Shown: piece after piece, positions 48,001 to 55,482 of the stretch
How the letters are laid out: each line of letters begins with the position of its first letter
How positions within the stretch are numbered: position 1 is the first letter of the stretch
Virus record (IMG/VR): IMGVR_UViG_3300032236_001159
Span: 21,711 to 85,710 of that record
Reading direction: 5' to 3' (one strand)
Source: a virus
DNA length: 64,000 nt
Translations under genes and position numbers: made by a program
Notes under the pieces: model-generated
Told to the model about the DNA's origin: nothing
Databases searched by the model: none
The model's input: the letters and a program-made list of their open reading frames with translations, nothing else

Positions 48001-51000
48001 ATAGTACCATTTATTATTACTGGTTTTAATAATGCAGAAGAAATTGAAGATAATCCAACATAAGGTCTTCTATGATAATTGATAATATCGGAACATCCAT
48101 AAGAAACTCCGCCATCTTCAATATAAACACTTTCGGCTACCCCAAGAACTACTGGTGTTAAAATTGGTACTACAATAGAGCTAGATCCTATAGCAGATGT
48201 TGTTTCAATTTGAATTTGAATAGGAGGGTACGCAAAAGTATGAGTTCCAACTCCCAATGATTCTATATTAACATATTTTTTATTGACATAATTTAAATTT
48301 GATGAGGTTGTTCCAATACCAACATCAGACAATTTAAATTTATTTTCGTCAATAGTTGTAATACGATATTGAATACCAGTTGAAAGACCAGAAATTGAAG
48401 TATTTGTGTTTGAATATAAAACTATATCACCATCTTTAAAACCGTGTTGTTTTGCGTAAATATAATTATCAAAAGTACTAATTCCTGAAGTTTGATATTC
48501 TAATGATGGATATAAAGTTGATGATACATTTACAAATCTATTAGAATAATTAGATCCTTCATTTTTGACATATATTTTTGTAATCGTATTTTTACTATTC
48601 AATGTTCTAAATTCATGAAAACCAGAACTGATTCCAGTAATATTAACGGTATTAATACCAGATAAAACATCAACTCTATTTTTATAAAGTTTAATTGTTT
48701 TTGAATTTATTACATTTATAAAATAATTTGCATTATCAATCAAACCAGGAACATTTGAATTTCCATTTGAATAATAAGTTACTTCTTCATAATTATCAAA
48801 ATTATGATTATCAATAAAAGTTATAGTTTCAAGAGAAGTATTGATGGCTGTCAGATCTGCTCTAAATTTTGCAATAATTCTTGATTTAACTAAATTTGAT
48901 TCCAGTATTGCGCCATTTCCATTACCACCAACTAAAGTAATTTTTGGTTTTCTGTCATACCCAATACCAGCAGAATTTATTTTTACTTCTTTTAATGATC
49001 CAGAAAGAATTAATCTTGCTTTAGCACCATTTCCGTTTGTATCTTTAATGACAATTTCTGGGGAATTTATTACGTCATAATTTGAACCACTATTTGTAAT
49101 CAAAATAGAGTCCAATCGTCCATAATAGATATTTTCATCAAATAACGTTGGTGAATATAAATCTACTCCATTAATTAATAATCCAATTCTTCTATTAAAT
49201 GTAGTTCTATCTTCCTTTTTATCGAAATAATTAATATTCTCTTGAAGATTGAATTTTCTTAAGAATTTTTGATCCTTAATAGTTTTATTTTCATATCCAA
49301 ATTTGTAGATATAATCAGAAGTTATTCCAGAATTCAAAGTAATAGATTTATTTGCAAATAAATCGGTATTGCTGTACGATAACGATATAGAATTTTCATC
49401 TATTTTTCTTACAAAATAGTATCCAGTTGCAATTCCAGAAAAAGAAGATGAGTTGTAATAAATTTTATCACCGGTCAATAAATTGTGATTTGGAGCATAT
49501 GCAATAGATGTTTGTCCAGTTCCTACTGTAGAAACTATAATTTTTGTATCTGTAGAAGTAAATTTATAATTTGGAAATCCTGATGATGCAACGTAAGAAT
49601 ATTTTTTGTCTTTATCAATATATGTATTTTGAATGGAGCCATTTATTGATGATGCAAAATCGAAATAATCAGAACTTGTTTTTGAAACTTGTTTTTTGAT
49701 TCTAATTACATTTGAAGTATTTACAGAAAATTCTGAATTTACAATAATTTGATTTTCTGATTCAACTGTAGTTACAGTAGATGGTATATCAATACTATCT
49801 GTAATATAAATTTTATCATTTTTATAAAATTGAACATTGTCCTTCAGCACTATACGATAAGTATTTGGACTTACAGTCGAAATGCCAACTATGTCGTGAT
49901 ACGTTGGAATATTATAAATCCATTTGTTAAAATTTATATTCTCAGATAAATTCGCACCAAAAGAACTGAGAGAAATTTTATCTCCTTTTTTCAATCCCGA
50001 TGAATTTCCAAAATCAATATTATCAATAACATTAATAACTCTAAATTGAACTAAAGATGACGATTCAGTGCTAATATATGAATAAGCTAATTTATCTTCA
50101 TATATTAAATTCCCAAAATCTAATTCTGCTGATAGACCACTAATATTTAATAATTGATTATTTGTTTTATCTGTATATCTTAGATTTAATTTTGTTGAAT
50201 CTGTTGTTTTTGCAATTAAAGTACCAGAATATGCAAATCCAACAGTAGAATCAACTGTAATTGAAGACGCAGACGATTTAATTGGTTCTATTACTTTAGT
50301 TGTTCCTGTAGTTTCAAAATTGCCAGTAAATGATGTAGAATCTAATGATATTTCATATAAATCTTTATTTTCTACTGGTCTATATTCTACGTTATAAATT
50401 GAGGCAGAAACAGTACCAATTCCACTTATGTATTGATTTAACGTAGATCCTTTAAGAAGAATTGGATCGCCACCAGAAACTTTTTCAACTAAAATATTTT
50501 TAGTTGTAAGATAATTATTATCAGATGGCCTCAACATATAATTTTGAGGCTTTAATACTTCTACTTCTTTTCCATATAAAACAGAAAAAAGAAGTTTAAA
50601 TGACTGATCTGTTCCTTTTGCTTTATAAAAGTCTTTTGCCCTTGATAAAATATTAGTTAAAGAGATTCCGGAAGTAAAATTTCTCTCTTCAAATCCAGGC
50701 AAAAATTGATATTTAAATTTTTTAAAGAATTCAAAAAAGAAAATATAACTTAAATTATTTAAAGTAGATCCTTGAGTGTGATCAGATGCTTCAGTTATTG
50801 AAAAATTTAAAAATTCTGGATTATTATCTTTTTCTAAACTATCAATACCACTAAAACCACGAATGCACCCTAAAAATGAATTTGAAGTTTTTGAAGTATA
50901 TGTAATGATTTCATTATCAATTTTTATAAGTCCATAAGCATCTGGATATCCAATTGTATGTGATACGGAAATTACATCATCAAATGATAAAACGTCGGAA

Positions 51001-51227
51001 AGTAAAATTGATGGAAGTTGAATATCAATAAGTGTTTCTTGATTAAAATTTTCTATACTCTTATATTTTTGTAAATTCGTTGATAAATCTACAACACCAG
51101 TTTGGTGTTCTTGTGAAATATAATACTGAGTTAAAAATTCTTGAAAAAGAGGAGATTCTTCATTCAAAAATTCAGGAATTTGTGAATCAAGAATGTGATT
51201 AATTTTTATTCTTTTAATTTCTGACAT
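39021..51227 (-). CDS. 7: Giant gp7-like baseplate wedge protein with YHYH domain and beta-propeller, 4068 residues
   Basis: One uninterrupted frame of 12.2 kb, a fifth of the window; T4 gp7 is 1032 residues. The N-terminal 250 residues (IKINHILDSQIPEFLNEESP, FFFEFFKKFKYQFLPGFEER, YKAKGTDQSFKLLFSVLYGK) look like the wedge-initiating gp7 of marine T4-like phages. Repeats of the GxGYxxxPxVxI kind recur from about 700 to 3100. Residues about 1217-1325 form a YHYH-type domain (HSPIIGWAYDGNPIYGPYGY through GTYAYFATYDL). Residues about 3540-3825 hold about five repeats with VGxxGxIxxS and WT signatures, a BNR/Ycf48-like propeller. It sits between gp6 and gp8, as gene 7 does in T4. The last 200 residues are Thr/Gly-rich. 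The extra domains suggest host-surface contact. Confidence 0.88.
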   Translation of the reverse strand: MSEIKRIKINHILDSQIPEFLNEESPLFQEFLTQYYISQEHQTGVVDLSTNLQKYKSIENFNQETLIDIQLPSILLSDVLSFDDVISVSHTIGYPDAYGLIKIDNEIITYTSKTSNSFLGCIRGFSGIDSLEKDNNPEFLNFSITEASDHTQGSTLNNLSYIFFFEFFKKFKYQFLPGFEERNFTSGISLTNILSRAKDFYKAKGTDQSFKLLFSVLYGKEVEVLKPQNYMLRPSDNNYLTTKNILVEKVSGGDPILLKGSTLNQYISGIGTVSASIYNVEYRPVENKDLYEISLDSTSFTGNFETTGTTKVIEPIKSSASSITVDSTVGFAYSGTLIAKTTDSTKLNLRYTDKTNNQLLNISGLSAELDFGNLIYEDKLAYSYISTESSSLVQFRVINVIDNIDFGNSSGLKKGDKISLSSFGANLSENINFNKWIYNIPTYHDIVGISTVSPNTYRIVLKDNVQFYKNDKIYITDSIDIPSTVTTVESENQIIVNSEFSVNTSNVIRIKKQVSKTSSDYFDFASSINGSIQNTYIDKDKKYSYVASSGFPNYKFTSTDTKIIVSTVGTGQTSIAYAPNHNLLTGDKIYYNSSSFSGIATGYYFVRKIDENSISLSYSNTDLFANKSITLNSGITSDYIYKFGYENKTIKDQKFLRKFNLQENINYFDKKEDRTTFNRRIGLLINGVDLYSPTLFDENIYYGRLDSILITNSGSNYDVINSPEIVIKDTNGNGAKARLILSGSLKEVKINSAGIGYDRKPKITLVGGNGNGAILESNLVKSRIIAKFRADLTAINTSLETITFIDNHNFDNYEEVTYYSNGNSNVPGLIDNANYFINVINSKTIKLYKNRVDVLSGINTVNITGISSGFHEFRTLNSKNTITKIYVKNEGSNYSNRFVNVSSTLYPSLEYQTSGISTFDNYIYAKQHGFKDGDIVLYSNTNTSISGLSTGIQYRITTIDENKFKLSDVGIGTTSSNLNYVNKKYVNIESLGVGTHTFAYPPIQIQIETTSAIGSSSIVVPILTPVVLGVAESVYIEDGGVSYGCSDIINYHRRPYVGLSSISSALLKPVIINGTITDVQIIYGGSGYDNGTKVQIYGDGKYADLQPIITNGSITSFNVVDGGVGYSPSNTSLNAIRRGTGLQFIANVFEWKINQIEKNKNLISYYGGDDETITYPNIDQNLELGVINFYLPRQLRKNINDNIQDNNQELLSDFVHSPIIGWAYDGNPIYGPYGYTSFSDKTIKIISSSYNKKSISSPLLRPSSFVNGFFVQDYQYNASEDLDEYNGRFCITPDYPYGTYAYFATYDLISGKLYPKYPYIVSDYFKDTPIFENFDPSFTQDTDISKYNLTRNISNYFLDSINSGYQILEKISPSLKQEFYVNQIKKSGISSIFIDSFGDGYNVGDLVNFNKAQEGTGISAEISRLKGKTISNMVVGVTTFSDVIFASRGNIIVGITSYPHTLLNGDKIIISGVSTVSLSKLEGTKTIFVNQKTTGLTTSIQNSSVTGLSTSIKVTDTFGFEINDSIAIGTETMTITGIIPETSQLLVNRSAFGGIHTAGIENVVLLPNKFQFTETDSIPVALPENKMIYFDPTNTIGFGLSGTNYSVVGIGTSTIVNRFVPTKSIYIPNHKFYTGQQLIYNYSAGIGLSVYDSPSNVFSLSQNQTIYAVNYGNDYLGISTIGFTSSVGIGTTLNSLLFAYNSNVGYSHSIRSTYQTVTARVENYSGIVTTSQNHNLLDGDKIKFTIVPSRTENISFRFDIKNRKITTNLIGFSPNSVSFGSTSTINLGTNNLKSGDKVIYYSGTSPIGGLIDNSIYYVLKQNPDKIQLCQYAYDVKVGAALPFTNSGIGTHNIALINPPLSFSKGNQVVFDVSDPSLVNTKLEFYTDPTFKKKFEIDKKEINKLAITRSDDSVILETNNRNIPPVLYYNFTATSINDIDKLQLSSDDEVIGHNKIDIRSSIFSSEQSIIAIGVSSFKFNLDQKPEYTAYTQVLGISSVFYDTNSKNTSGPISQIRLNSYGKSYSVLPSISSIGSTSGSNAILYPISKEIGKVLSFDRVKDGFDYPTDPTMLPQLSVPAVCIIKEISRVDYVGILTGGKKYNTPPRLKVIGNDQIKLIAGIQGGSVNSVSIDTNSFNLKDPLRIVPYNNSNGYEIDNIYANELTGFGTIELVNDPTQFPYISTGYGSSISIFPFEVGDQIFIEKCRLSVGTASSANYNSRNYGYNFFTVTGINTTNKTLDYSMVGLQTGKFGTYNQDLTLGYVVNRKDMPEFEMNLIDDAKYFSGEKVTSTNFSAKVMENGWDNDINQLRMIDAKGSLNPGDKLYGEISKLNGVVKFVSQFNLPASLGVTREKIHNLNDNIGYLNDYQQRLSDNNYYQKFSYSIKGEVPYSTWKESVKSIIHPSGFKEFSDLNIIGVATTESVNLGIAKSTNMKVNISSSEPSLLVEIDNISSLYTKNNFSMVYEDDMLDDGSVERVYFPEGTALKTYILNKTNKVLQIDDISSQFTGITSTIGGSVVGLSSFKLTSSGYPLFYKEFVGSASTVIDLLNDKIIIPNHGFQSGQQIVYNSGVGTAIGIATTSYAQGPLDVIMAVGAGIGSAIFENGYNKYVPYSGIVTGISTTLVPAGPSIQYFGFGTPIPSTVNTGIGTGALFQVLINYNAGTGIPIGTSIQLIDGGSGYSVGQQISIAGTYIGGSTPTNNLYFTISKVSSTRTGTANASYVSVASSSSGIGTGAIFNIYRDSNKDISLVNVVNGGSGYASTDQIIISGGDIGGSAPADNLYLSPTILGTKKLPSNIFVRKIDENSFQISGLSTTISSPFNLSSLGSEIQSFSLQESNQNVIISIDNIIQSAIHRKNIIIGLSSSIGITSTSIYVSSGINSITANDILKIDNEYLKINSIGIGSTNIINVSRSFMGSVASAHTIGAAVTVYTGDFNIIKDTIYFSTPPYGPAITSTDPQFATSSSFNGRVFSRAYDSSQPNDVNLILDDISTDFTGIAATQFALKSNGNSVVGLYTNTNDSTDINNNPIILINNVFQVPGVDYSIDTPGTNTIKFLSGVPNAGKIVNVAITTGYGYQPLLGASATASVSVGGTINAIAIKGAGSGYRTPPSVSIASTVGFGASIIPTIGVGGTISNFTIVNGGIGYTSSSPIYVNIDLPLGYSNLGIAYTNGSTGSGINAKVSVQVGSGSSVIQFNLDSPGTGYKVGDILKVVGLTTNPNAGSSFNEFKITVTEVLNDKFSGFYPGQFIFFDDFSQYFNNSRKKFTLTQTKLDGTIEIVDLKKLPGSDLDLKNNLFVYLNDILQSPNYSYTFTGTRIVFNEAPKANSKCSVIFYRGSSLDVQTITPPKTIKEGDTITIGENIYDNLDREQFERVVKQIVSSDQLDTYNYDSIGINTDPSKFRPLKWSKQTQDRIIKGSLVSKARPSLISTIRPTTRIINQVNSTDTSIYVNNAYPLFTDVDNLSESDRNILIIENKDTTTSISKAVVSVSSTISSIIISDGGIGYAYTVSPKVSISTVSVQNKDPILNWTISSGLSTTASLLSVVVSNPIVAVGSFGVVAITTDAKSLQSLTNIGYAKTITFNSIGIGSTNKYIAVGQYGKIVSAVGFGTTISSWSEIDKYEETSVFGIITRSASTYISSLSDIKYSQTLDKWFSVGYSGAIFSAIGVGSTSFVKISSNTSENLNSIAFGNIIVAVGNNGTIVTSGIGTFWSSNNVTSQNLNKIIWTGTKFVVVGNNGTIFVSYDGNIWTTITPNILRTFVDIHYNSLYNLYALLDSSGILYYSKDLQNWTQRSSNQLNILKFINYSSDLDRYISVGIGATMIYCDSVYNFATATSNTTSGIITSITITNPGFGYDLNNAPKVLIEPEKTKIEEIISIKAKGDFGIIVGIDTSVGTGSTIPKIKFKLKSENYDNSTLGIGYSSLNTYGVISSGISVGDYFVIYNSNVQCGHALTGITTSSTPWVVVGTANTFIDGVYRAENVESSGVGIVTVTCSFSPGPGLTNSINFVTNTQSITNGFYGNYSWGKIYDYQNRAIGSPKQFTLNVNNGLIGLSTAPEVTRTRGLFKSK

Positions 51228-51228
51228 T

Positions 51229-53097
51229 TTATCTTGTATAATTTCCGTTGATGTAACTTGAGGTTGTTATGTACGAAGTAGCAGAAGTATTTTCACCAGA
51301 AGTAATAATATCTTCTATAGTATTTACTATAGTATTTGAAGTGTCTATTTGCAAATATGATTCTTTCAGAGCAATTACATCATTTGATTCCGGCATTGCT
51401 TGAATTTGTATGGTATTATTTGGCAAAGAAGTTGAGGTAATATTTACTATATTTAATAAAATTTCCCCATCGGTATAATTAACCGTACCTGCGTTGCTGC
51501 TGACAACAACAGGAACATTATTTACAAGTTTGAAGAATAAAATCTTTCCTTTTGAACTGTCTATGGGAGAATCAGTCAAGTATAATACATCAGATATTCC
51601 TTTAATATTGAATCCGGAAGATTTTATGTTATAATTTCCTGCTTTTTGGTGAAATTTATTTCCAAAACATAACTCATAAGTAGCAAATTTGTTTATTTGT
51701 GCTTGCAAATCTCTTCTCATTTTTACTTTTGTTATATTCGAAGTAATTGCCTTATTTGTATTATCAATTAATGCATTTATTTTACTATATTTGAATCTTC
51801 CACCAAAACTATTCACATCAGAGGAGGCGGAATATGATTTTATTGTATTAATAACTTGATTTTTCAATAAAATTACATCAGAAGTGAATGAAGTATTATA
51901 ATAAATTGTTGTATCAAGCTCAACGTATAAGTATTTTAAATCTATAATTTCTGGTTTAATTCCAGCAATTGAATATTGTCTTAATTTCTTTAAAATATCA
52001 TCTTTTGTGATTTGAGATAGATAATTTCCATTTCTTGGCTTAATCGATATGAATACTTTTCCATATTCTGGGGGATTTAATTCATCTCCACCATATGCAC
52101 TTACAGAATCTACATTTGAGTAAATATAAGGAATCAATCCTTTATAATCATTTGCAGTAACTGCTCTATATTGTGAAGCATATACTCTTGGTGCAAGATA
52201 CTTAACTGAATCTATCGTTTCAATATCATCACCATTTTGCGATGAAGAAATAGTTGTTAGTAATGAAATTCCACTCGTAATACTTACTGAATTATTATCT
52301 TTTAAATTTCCGGAAAAGGTAAAGTTTGCAGATCCATCTGCCGATTTGCCATTTGTTACGATATATGAAATAGTAATCACACTTCCGTGGGTTGGTTTTT
52401 TCCCTAAAATATCATCTCCAAATAATATTTCATATTTTTCATCTTCAATTTCTTGAAGTAAAAATAATCTTGATGTATTATCGACATTTAAAATATTTTC
52501 ATACAATGTATATGTTTCCGTAGTAGAATTTGTAACACTTACGCGAATTGTTGTGGTGTCTACTCCAGAATTAGGAATAATAAATCTTTGATTTGCTTGA
52601 CTATAATCGACTGTGAATGTTTTTGTTAAATATGTTCCTTCGTAAATATCAATATTATCAAAATATGCAATATTTGAATCATCTACTGCAACTGTAATAT
52701 TTGATGGTATTGAAAATATATAATTTCCACCTTGAACCGCACCTAATGCAATTACTCCTGCATTCAAAGTAATCGTTTTGGAGTTAAATCCTGTACTATC
52801 TACGGAAAAACTAATTTTTGCCTTAGATGCTCTCTTTGAACGGGGAACATATCCAATATTTCGTGCATGTGAGATTACATTTTCTCTGAGCGTTGCACTA
52901 TCAAGGAATGCTTCATTTGCCTGCATATTGGTGTTATATGCAGTAATATAACTATTATACGCAAGAATATCAATCAGGACCGAAAAATTAGATCCTTCAA
53001 AATCGAAATCAGTAAAATTAGAATTTGTTCTCAGATAATCTTTAATCTGAGTTCGTAGATCGCCAAAATCTAAATTGGTAAACTGATTAAATGCCAT
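51229..53097 (-). CDS. 6: Baseplate wedge protein gp6
   Basis: A 622-residue protein (T4: 660). The start FNQFTNLDFGDLRTQIKDYL, FTDFDFEGSNFSVLIDILAY and NTNMQANEAFLDSATLRENV followed by GYVPRSKRASKAKI is the highly conserved gp6 N-terminus. The J-like central part contains LAPRVYASQYRAVTANDYKG and VSAYGGDELNPPEYGKVFIS. gp6 dimers form the continuous ring holding the wedges together. It overlaps gp25 by one base and is one base from the gp7-like gene. Confidence 0.97.
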   Translation of the reverse strand: MAFNQFTNLDFGDLRTQIKDYLRTNSNFTDFDFEGSNFSVLIDILAYNSYITAYNTNMQANEAFLDSATLRENVISHARNIGYVPRSKRASKAKISFSVDSTGFNSKTITLNAGVIALGAVQGGNYIFSIPSNITVAVDDSNIAYFDNIDIYEGTYLTKTFTVDYSQANQRFIIPNSGVDTTTIRVSVTNSTTETYTLYENILNVDNTSRLFLLQEIEDEKYEILFGDDILGKKPTHGSVITISYIVTNGKSADGSANFTFSGNLKDNNSVSITSGISLLTTISSSQNGDDIETIDSVKYLAPRVYASQYRAVTANDYKGLIPYIYSNVDSVSAYGGDELNPPEYGKVFISIKPRNGNYLSQITKDDILKKLRQYSIAGIKPEIIDLKYLYVELDTTIYYNTSFTSDVILLKNQVINTIKSYSASSDVNSFGGRFKYSKINALIDNTNKAITSNITKVKMRRDLQAQINKFATYELCFGNKFHQKAGNYNIKSSGFNIKGISDVLYLTDSPIDSSKGKILFFKLVNNVPVVVSSNAGTVNYTDGEILLNIVNITSTSLPNNTIQIQAMPESNDVIALKESYLQIDTSNTIVNTIEDIITSGENTSATSYITTSSYINGNYTR

Positions 53098-53498
53098 TAT
53101 ACTCTAGTTGGTTGTAAAATGAATTCTATATTTTGAGTTGGAAATGGTAAACCAACAATATCATAAGAAATACGAATATCTAAATCGTTAGAATCTTCTG
53201 GAATATCAATCACAACACTTCTTAATCTAATTCTAGGTTCAAAATTTTTGAGAAGTGTTGTGATCTCTTCTTGTAAAAATGAAGATATTCCAGAAGATTG
53301 GAGTTCAAATAATGAATTATCTACAGAAGAACCCAATAAAGAATTAAAAAATCTTTCATTGATACGAGTTCTAACCAAATTTATGACAGATCTTTTGATT
53401 GCATCCTCATTTTTAAGAATACTTATATCATTTGTAACTGGATGCCTCGCAAAAGACAAACTAATATCTTTAAAACTGCGAGAAATTGTTACTGCCAT
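53097..53498 (-). CDS. 25: Baseplate wedge protein gp25 (lysozyme-like fold)
   Basis: A 133-residue protein (T4: 132). Signature parts are FARHPVTNDISILKNEDAIK, the RSVINLVRTRINERFFNSLL segment with GS after it, and a C-terminal beta region DIRISYDIVGLPFPTQNIEF. It is the first core gene of the baseplate block here and binds gp6 in the wedge; it nucleates sheath polymerisation. It overlaps gp6 by one base. Confidence 0.95.
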   Translation of the reverse strand: MAVTISRSFKDISLSFARHPVTNDISILKNEDAIKRSVINLVRTRINERFFNSLLGSSVDNSLFELQSSGISSFLQEEITTLLKNFEPRIRLRSVVIDIPEDSNDLDIRISYDIVGLPFPTQNIEFILQPTRV

Positions 53499-53534
53499 TC
53501 AAATTTTTGCACTTTTATATATCTATAATAGTTT

Positions 53535-53774
53535 TTACCAACTTTTTCCGTAAGTAGGCTCAGTTCCATAACACCAATCATCATAATCTTCATCATTGCG
53601 AATTTTTTCGTGAAGATCAGTCTGTTTTTTTAAATCATGTTTTGGTGCAATATCATACATAAACTCTTGAATGACTCTTTTTGCTGGATCTATTTGATAA
53701 TCTGTAATTAATTTAGTGGTTCCCCACATTTTTCTCATGTATTCTTGGTCTCTATCGACTTTTTGATTTGTCAT
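53535..53774 (-). CDS. Conserved small phage protein, 79 residues
   Basis: A charged, tyrosine-rich protein (MTNQKVDRDQEYMRKMWGTT, EFMYDIAPKHDLKKQTDLHE) ending in DDWCYGTEPTYGKSW. AGGAGA lies five bases before the ATG. Similar short proteins are found next to gp25 in marine T4-like phages as far as I recall; function unknown. Confidence 0.65.
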   Translation of the reverse strand: MTNQKVDRDQEYMRKMWGTTKLITDYQIDPAKRVIQEFMYDIAPKHDLKKQTDLHEKIRNDEDYDDWCYGTEPTYGKSW

Positions 53775-53840
53775 TTTGTCTCCTGATTGAAAATCAGAAC
53801 TTTTTTTGGGGTTTCTATCCCATATTTTATCTATATTATT

Positions 53841-54062
53841 TTATTTTTTGATTTTTTCGTTAAAATTTAAAATAGAATCTCGATTAAATGTTAAATTTTT
53901 CTGAATTCGAATGTCTGAATTTCGAAAAGTCCAACAAAATCCACCATCATCCAAGAAAACTACCCATTCGAGGTCGTGTTCCTGAGAACGATCAATCAAA
54001 AAGAAAGCCCAGCCATTACCTTTTGGAGTAATAACTGGGATTTGTGGATTCAATTGAATCAA
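53841..54062 (-). CDS. Hypothetical protein, 73 residues, TTG start
   Basis: A compact beta-rich protein (PVITPKGNGWAFFLIDRSQE, WVVFLDDGGFCWTFRNSDIR). The frame has no internal methionine; the likely start is TTG at 54062, overlapping the stop of the 44-residue gene, with purine-rich GAGGTCAAGG before it. Similar short proteins with an HDLEWVVFLDDGGFCW-like core are phage-specific. Function unknown. Confidence 0.6.
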   Translation of the reverse strand: MIQLNPQIPVITPKGNGWAFFLIDRSQEHDLEWVVFLDDGGFCWTFRNSDIRIQKNLTFNRDSILNFNEKIKK

Positions 54063-54193
54063 CGACCTTGACCTCTATACTTTTTACGAGCACCATTACG
54101 ACTTGATTTCGCGTATTTGGTATTTTTTCCTTCACCTTGACGAGTATTCTTTGGAGTACTCTCAATTTTCATCTCTTTTCTTGAAGCAGCCAT
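54059..54193 (-). CDS. Very small basic protein, 44 residues
   Basis: ATG 54193 to TGA 54059 encodes MAASRKEMKIESTPKNTRQG followed by a basic, glycine-rich tail ending KKYRGQGR. The composition suggests nucleic-acid binding. I recognise near-identical tiny proteins (TPKNxRQGxGKxTKY...KKYRGQG) at this place in T4-like cyanophages, which supports a real gene. It is translationally coupled to the 73-residue gene. Function unknown. Confidence 0.7.
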   Translation of the reverse strand: MAASRKEMKIESTPKNTRQGEGKNTKYAKSSRNGARKKYRGQGR

Positions 54194-54241
54194 TTAATTT
54201 TCTCCCAGTTTGATTATAAAACGGTTTTTGTACGGTTTTTA

Positions 54242-54320
54242 AGAAGACTTATAATCATTAAGGTCTTCTGAGAACATTGAAAATGCCTCTGTGAAACGTT
54301 TTAAATCTCACAAAGGCATT
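54242..54320 (-). terminator. Tandem hairpins after the glycosyltransferase-like gene
   Basis: A 13-bp stem with one mismatch (arms 54282-54294 and 54308-54320, AATGCCTnTGTGA type), then a second 7-bp hairpin (AGAAGAC / GTCTTCT, 54242-54269). Only four T follow the first stem on the minus strand, so termination may be weak. They separate the 251-residue gene from the gp25-side genes. Confidence 0.6.
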
Positions 54321-54368
54321 CTATCATTATTCAGTTGAAAAAGTCAAGAAGCGCCTGAGAGAAGTACC

Positions 54369-55124
54369 TCAGATGATTCTAGTCTTTTCATGCCCAACAC
54401 GAATTTTTGGATCACACCAAATCTCAAATCCTGCTTCTTTTGCATCTAGACAGAACGAGACATCCTCGCCGCACATATCCTGAACCTCACCAGATTCAAA
54501 TACTTGCATTTTTGGTGCAAACCAAGGATATTCTAGATTCTCAAACACTCCATTCTTAATGAGTACCCAACCAAAACCTGTGTAATCAACTGTAAATGGC
54601 TTGCGACGCTTGCTCATCGTTTCTAAGGTTTCGTGATTCATCACTCCACCATTACCTCTGAAATCATCTTCATCCAACCAATGAGCAACTGAGGTGGTCA
54701 TTCCGTCCTCAGTACAATACCATCCAGCAGCAATATCCTTATTCATTGAAACAAGACGATAAAACTTTTCAGTATCAAATACAATATCACTATCAATCCA
54801 TAGTTGATAATCATACTTCAAACGCCCATCCCAAGGAACTTGTTTTGGTCCTCTGAGAACATTTGCCCCAAGAACTTTGCAACGGGCAAAATTTACCATT
54901 GAACTATAATCTTGTGAAATCTGAATACTTGCCCCAGACTGAACCAAATCAAAACACAATTGAACAAAGTTCTTTAAGAAAGTATATGATACTCCTCTAC
55001 CAGGAAGACAAAATACAATTGATTTTCCTTGTATTGTTTGTTTTGCTAATGCTAAATCAAAATCGTCTTCATTATTAATTGAAGATTTAGGCGCTGCTGC
55101 TTTTACCGTAAAACCTTTTGCCAT
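54369..55124 (-). CDS. Glycosyltransferase-like (GT-A fold) protein
   Basis: A 251-residue protein. After a low-complexity start, GKSIVFCLPGRGVSYTFLKN resembles the nucleotide-sugar binding start of GT-A enzymes; YDYQLWIDSDIVFD contains the DxD metal motif (DSD); a conserved-looking AAGWYC, an RGNGGVM turn and GEDVSFCLDAKEAGFEIWCD with VGH follow, as in family 2-like transferases. It may modify phage DNA, virion proteins or host glycans. I recognise homologues in T4-like cyanophages upstream of the baseplate genes. Substrate unknown. Confidence 0.7.
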   Translation of the reverse strand: MAKGFTVKAAAPKSSINNEDDFDLALAKQTIQGKSIVFCLPGRGVSYTFLKNFVQLCFDLVQSGASIQISQDYSSMVNFARCKVLGANVLRGPKQVPWDGRLKYDYQLWIDSDIVFDTEKFYRLVSMNKDIAAGWYCTEDGMTTSVAHWLDEDDFRGNGGVMNHETLETMSKRRKPFTVDYTGFGWVLIKNGVFENLEYPWFAPKMQVFESGEVQDMCGEDVSFCLDAKEAGFEIWCDPKIRVGHEKTRII

Positions 55125-55172
55125 AAGTATAAAATTTTAAAAATAGTACCTTTATTATTCTACCACCACAAT

Positions 55173-55343
55173 TCATTTATTGCAAGGTGGTTCTGCTTTA
55201 TTTAGAGTGATCTCGATATCATCATCATTGCCCCCAGAAGTCCATACAAGTCCTCTGATGAGTTTCAGATTTTCCTGTAAATCACTCTGAGATAATTGAC
55301 TTACAATATTCGTTCCTTTGACCAAAATATTATAAGTATTCAT
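55173..55343 (-). CDS. Small hypothetical protein, 56 residues
   Basis: ATG 55343 to TGA 55173: MNTYNILVKGTNIVSQLSQS, then LQENLKLIRGLVWTSGGNDD and a short tail. It overlaps the 50-residue gene upstream by 14 bases. No family is recognised; the regular hydrophobic pattern and the tight coupling suggest a real gene. Confidence 0.5.
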   Translation of the reverse strand: MNTYNILVKGTNIVSQLSQSDLQENLKLIRGLVWTSGGNDDDIEITLNKAEPPCNK

Positions 55344-55482
55344 CTTCTTCTACTTTTCTGAGAAGATCTTCAATTTCTTCTCTAAGAGTATTATTAATCA
55401 CTAATATTTTATCTGTGTATAATCTATGTTGAATTGTTTCCAGTAGCAAATCTTTCTCATAGTCATCAAATTCTAGTTTCAT
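55330..55482 (-). CDS. Small acidic helical protein, 50 residues
   Basis: ATG 55482 to TAA 55330: MKLEFDDYEKDLLLETIQHR followed by a charged helix ending RKVEEDEYL. It is the first gene downstream of the non-coding repeat region. Short acidic helical proteins with an EFDDYEKDLL-like start are common early phage genes. Function unknown. Confidence 0.55.
   Translation of the reverse strand: MKLEFDDYEKDLLLETIQHRLYTDKILVINNTLREEIEDLLRKVEEDEYL

Noticed and set aside
53775-53840. Terminator before the 79-residue gene
   Set aside because: The small GGG...CCC pairing is followed by A rather than T on the minus strand.
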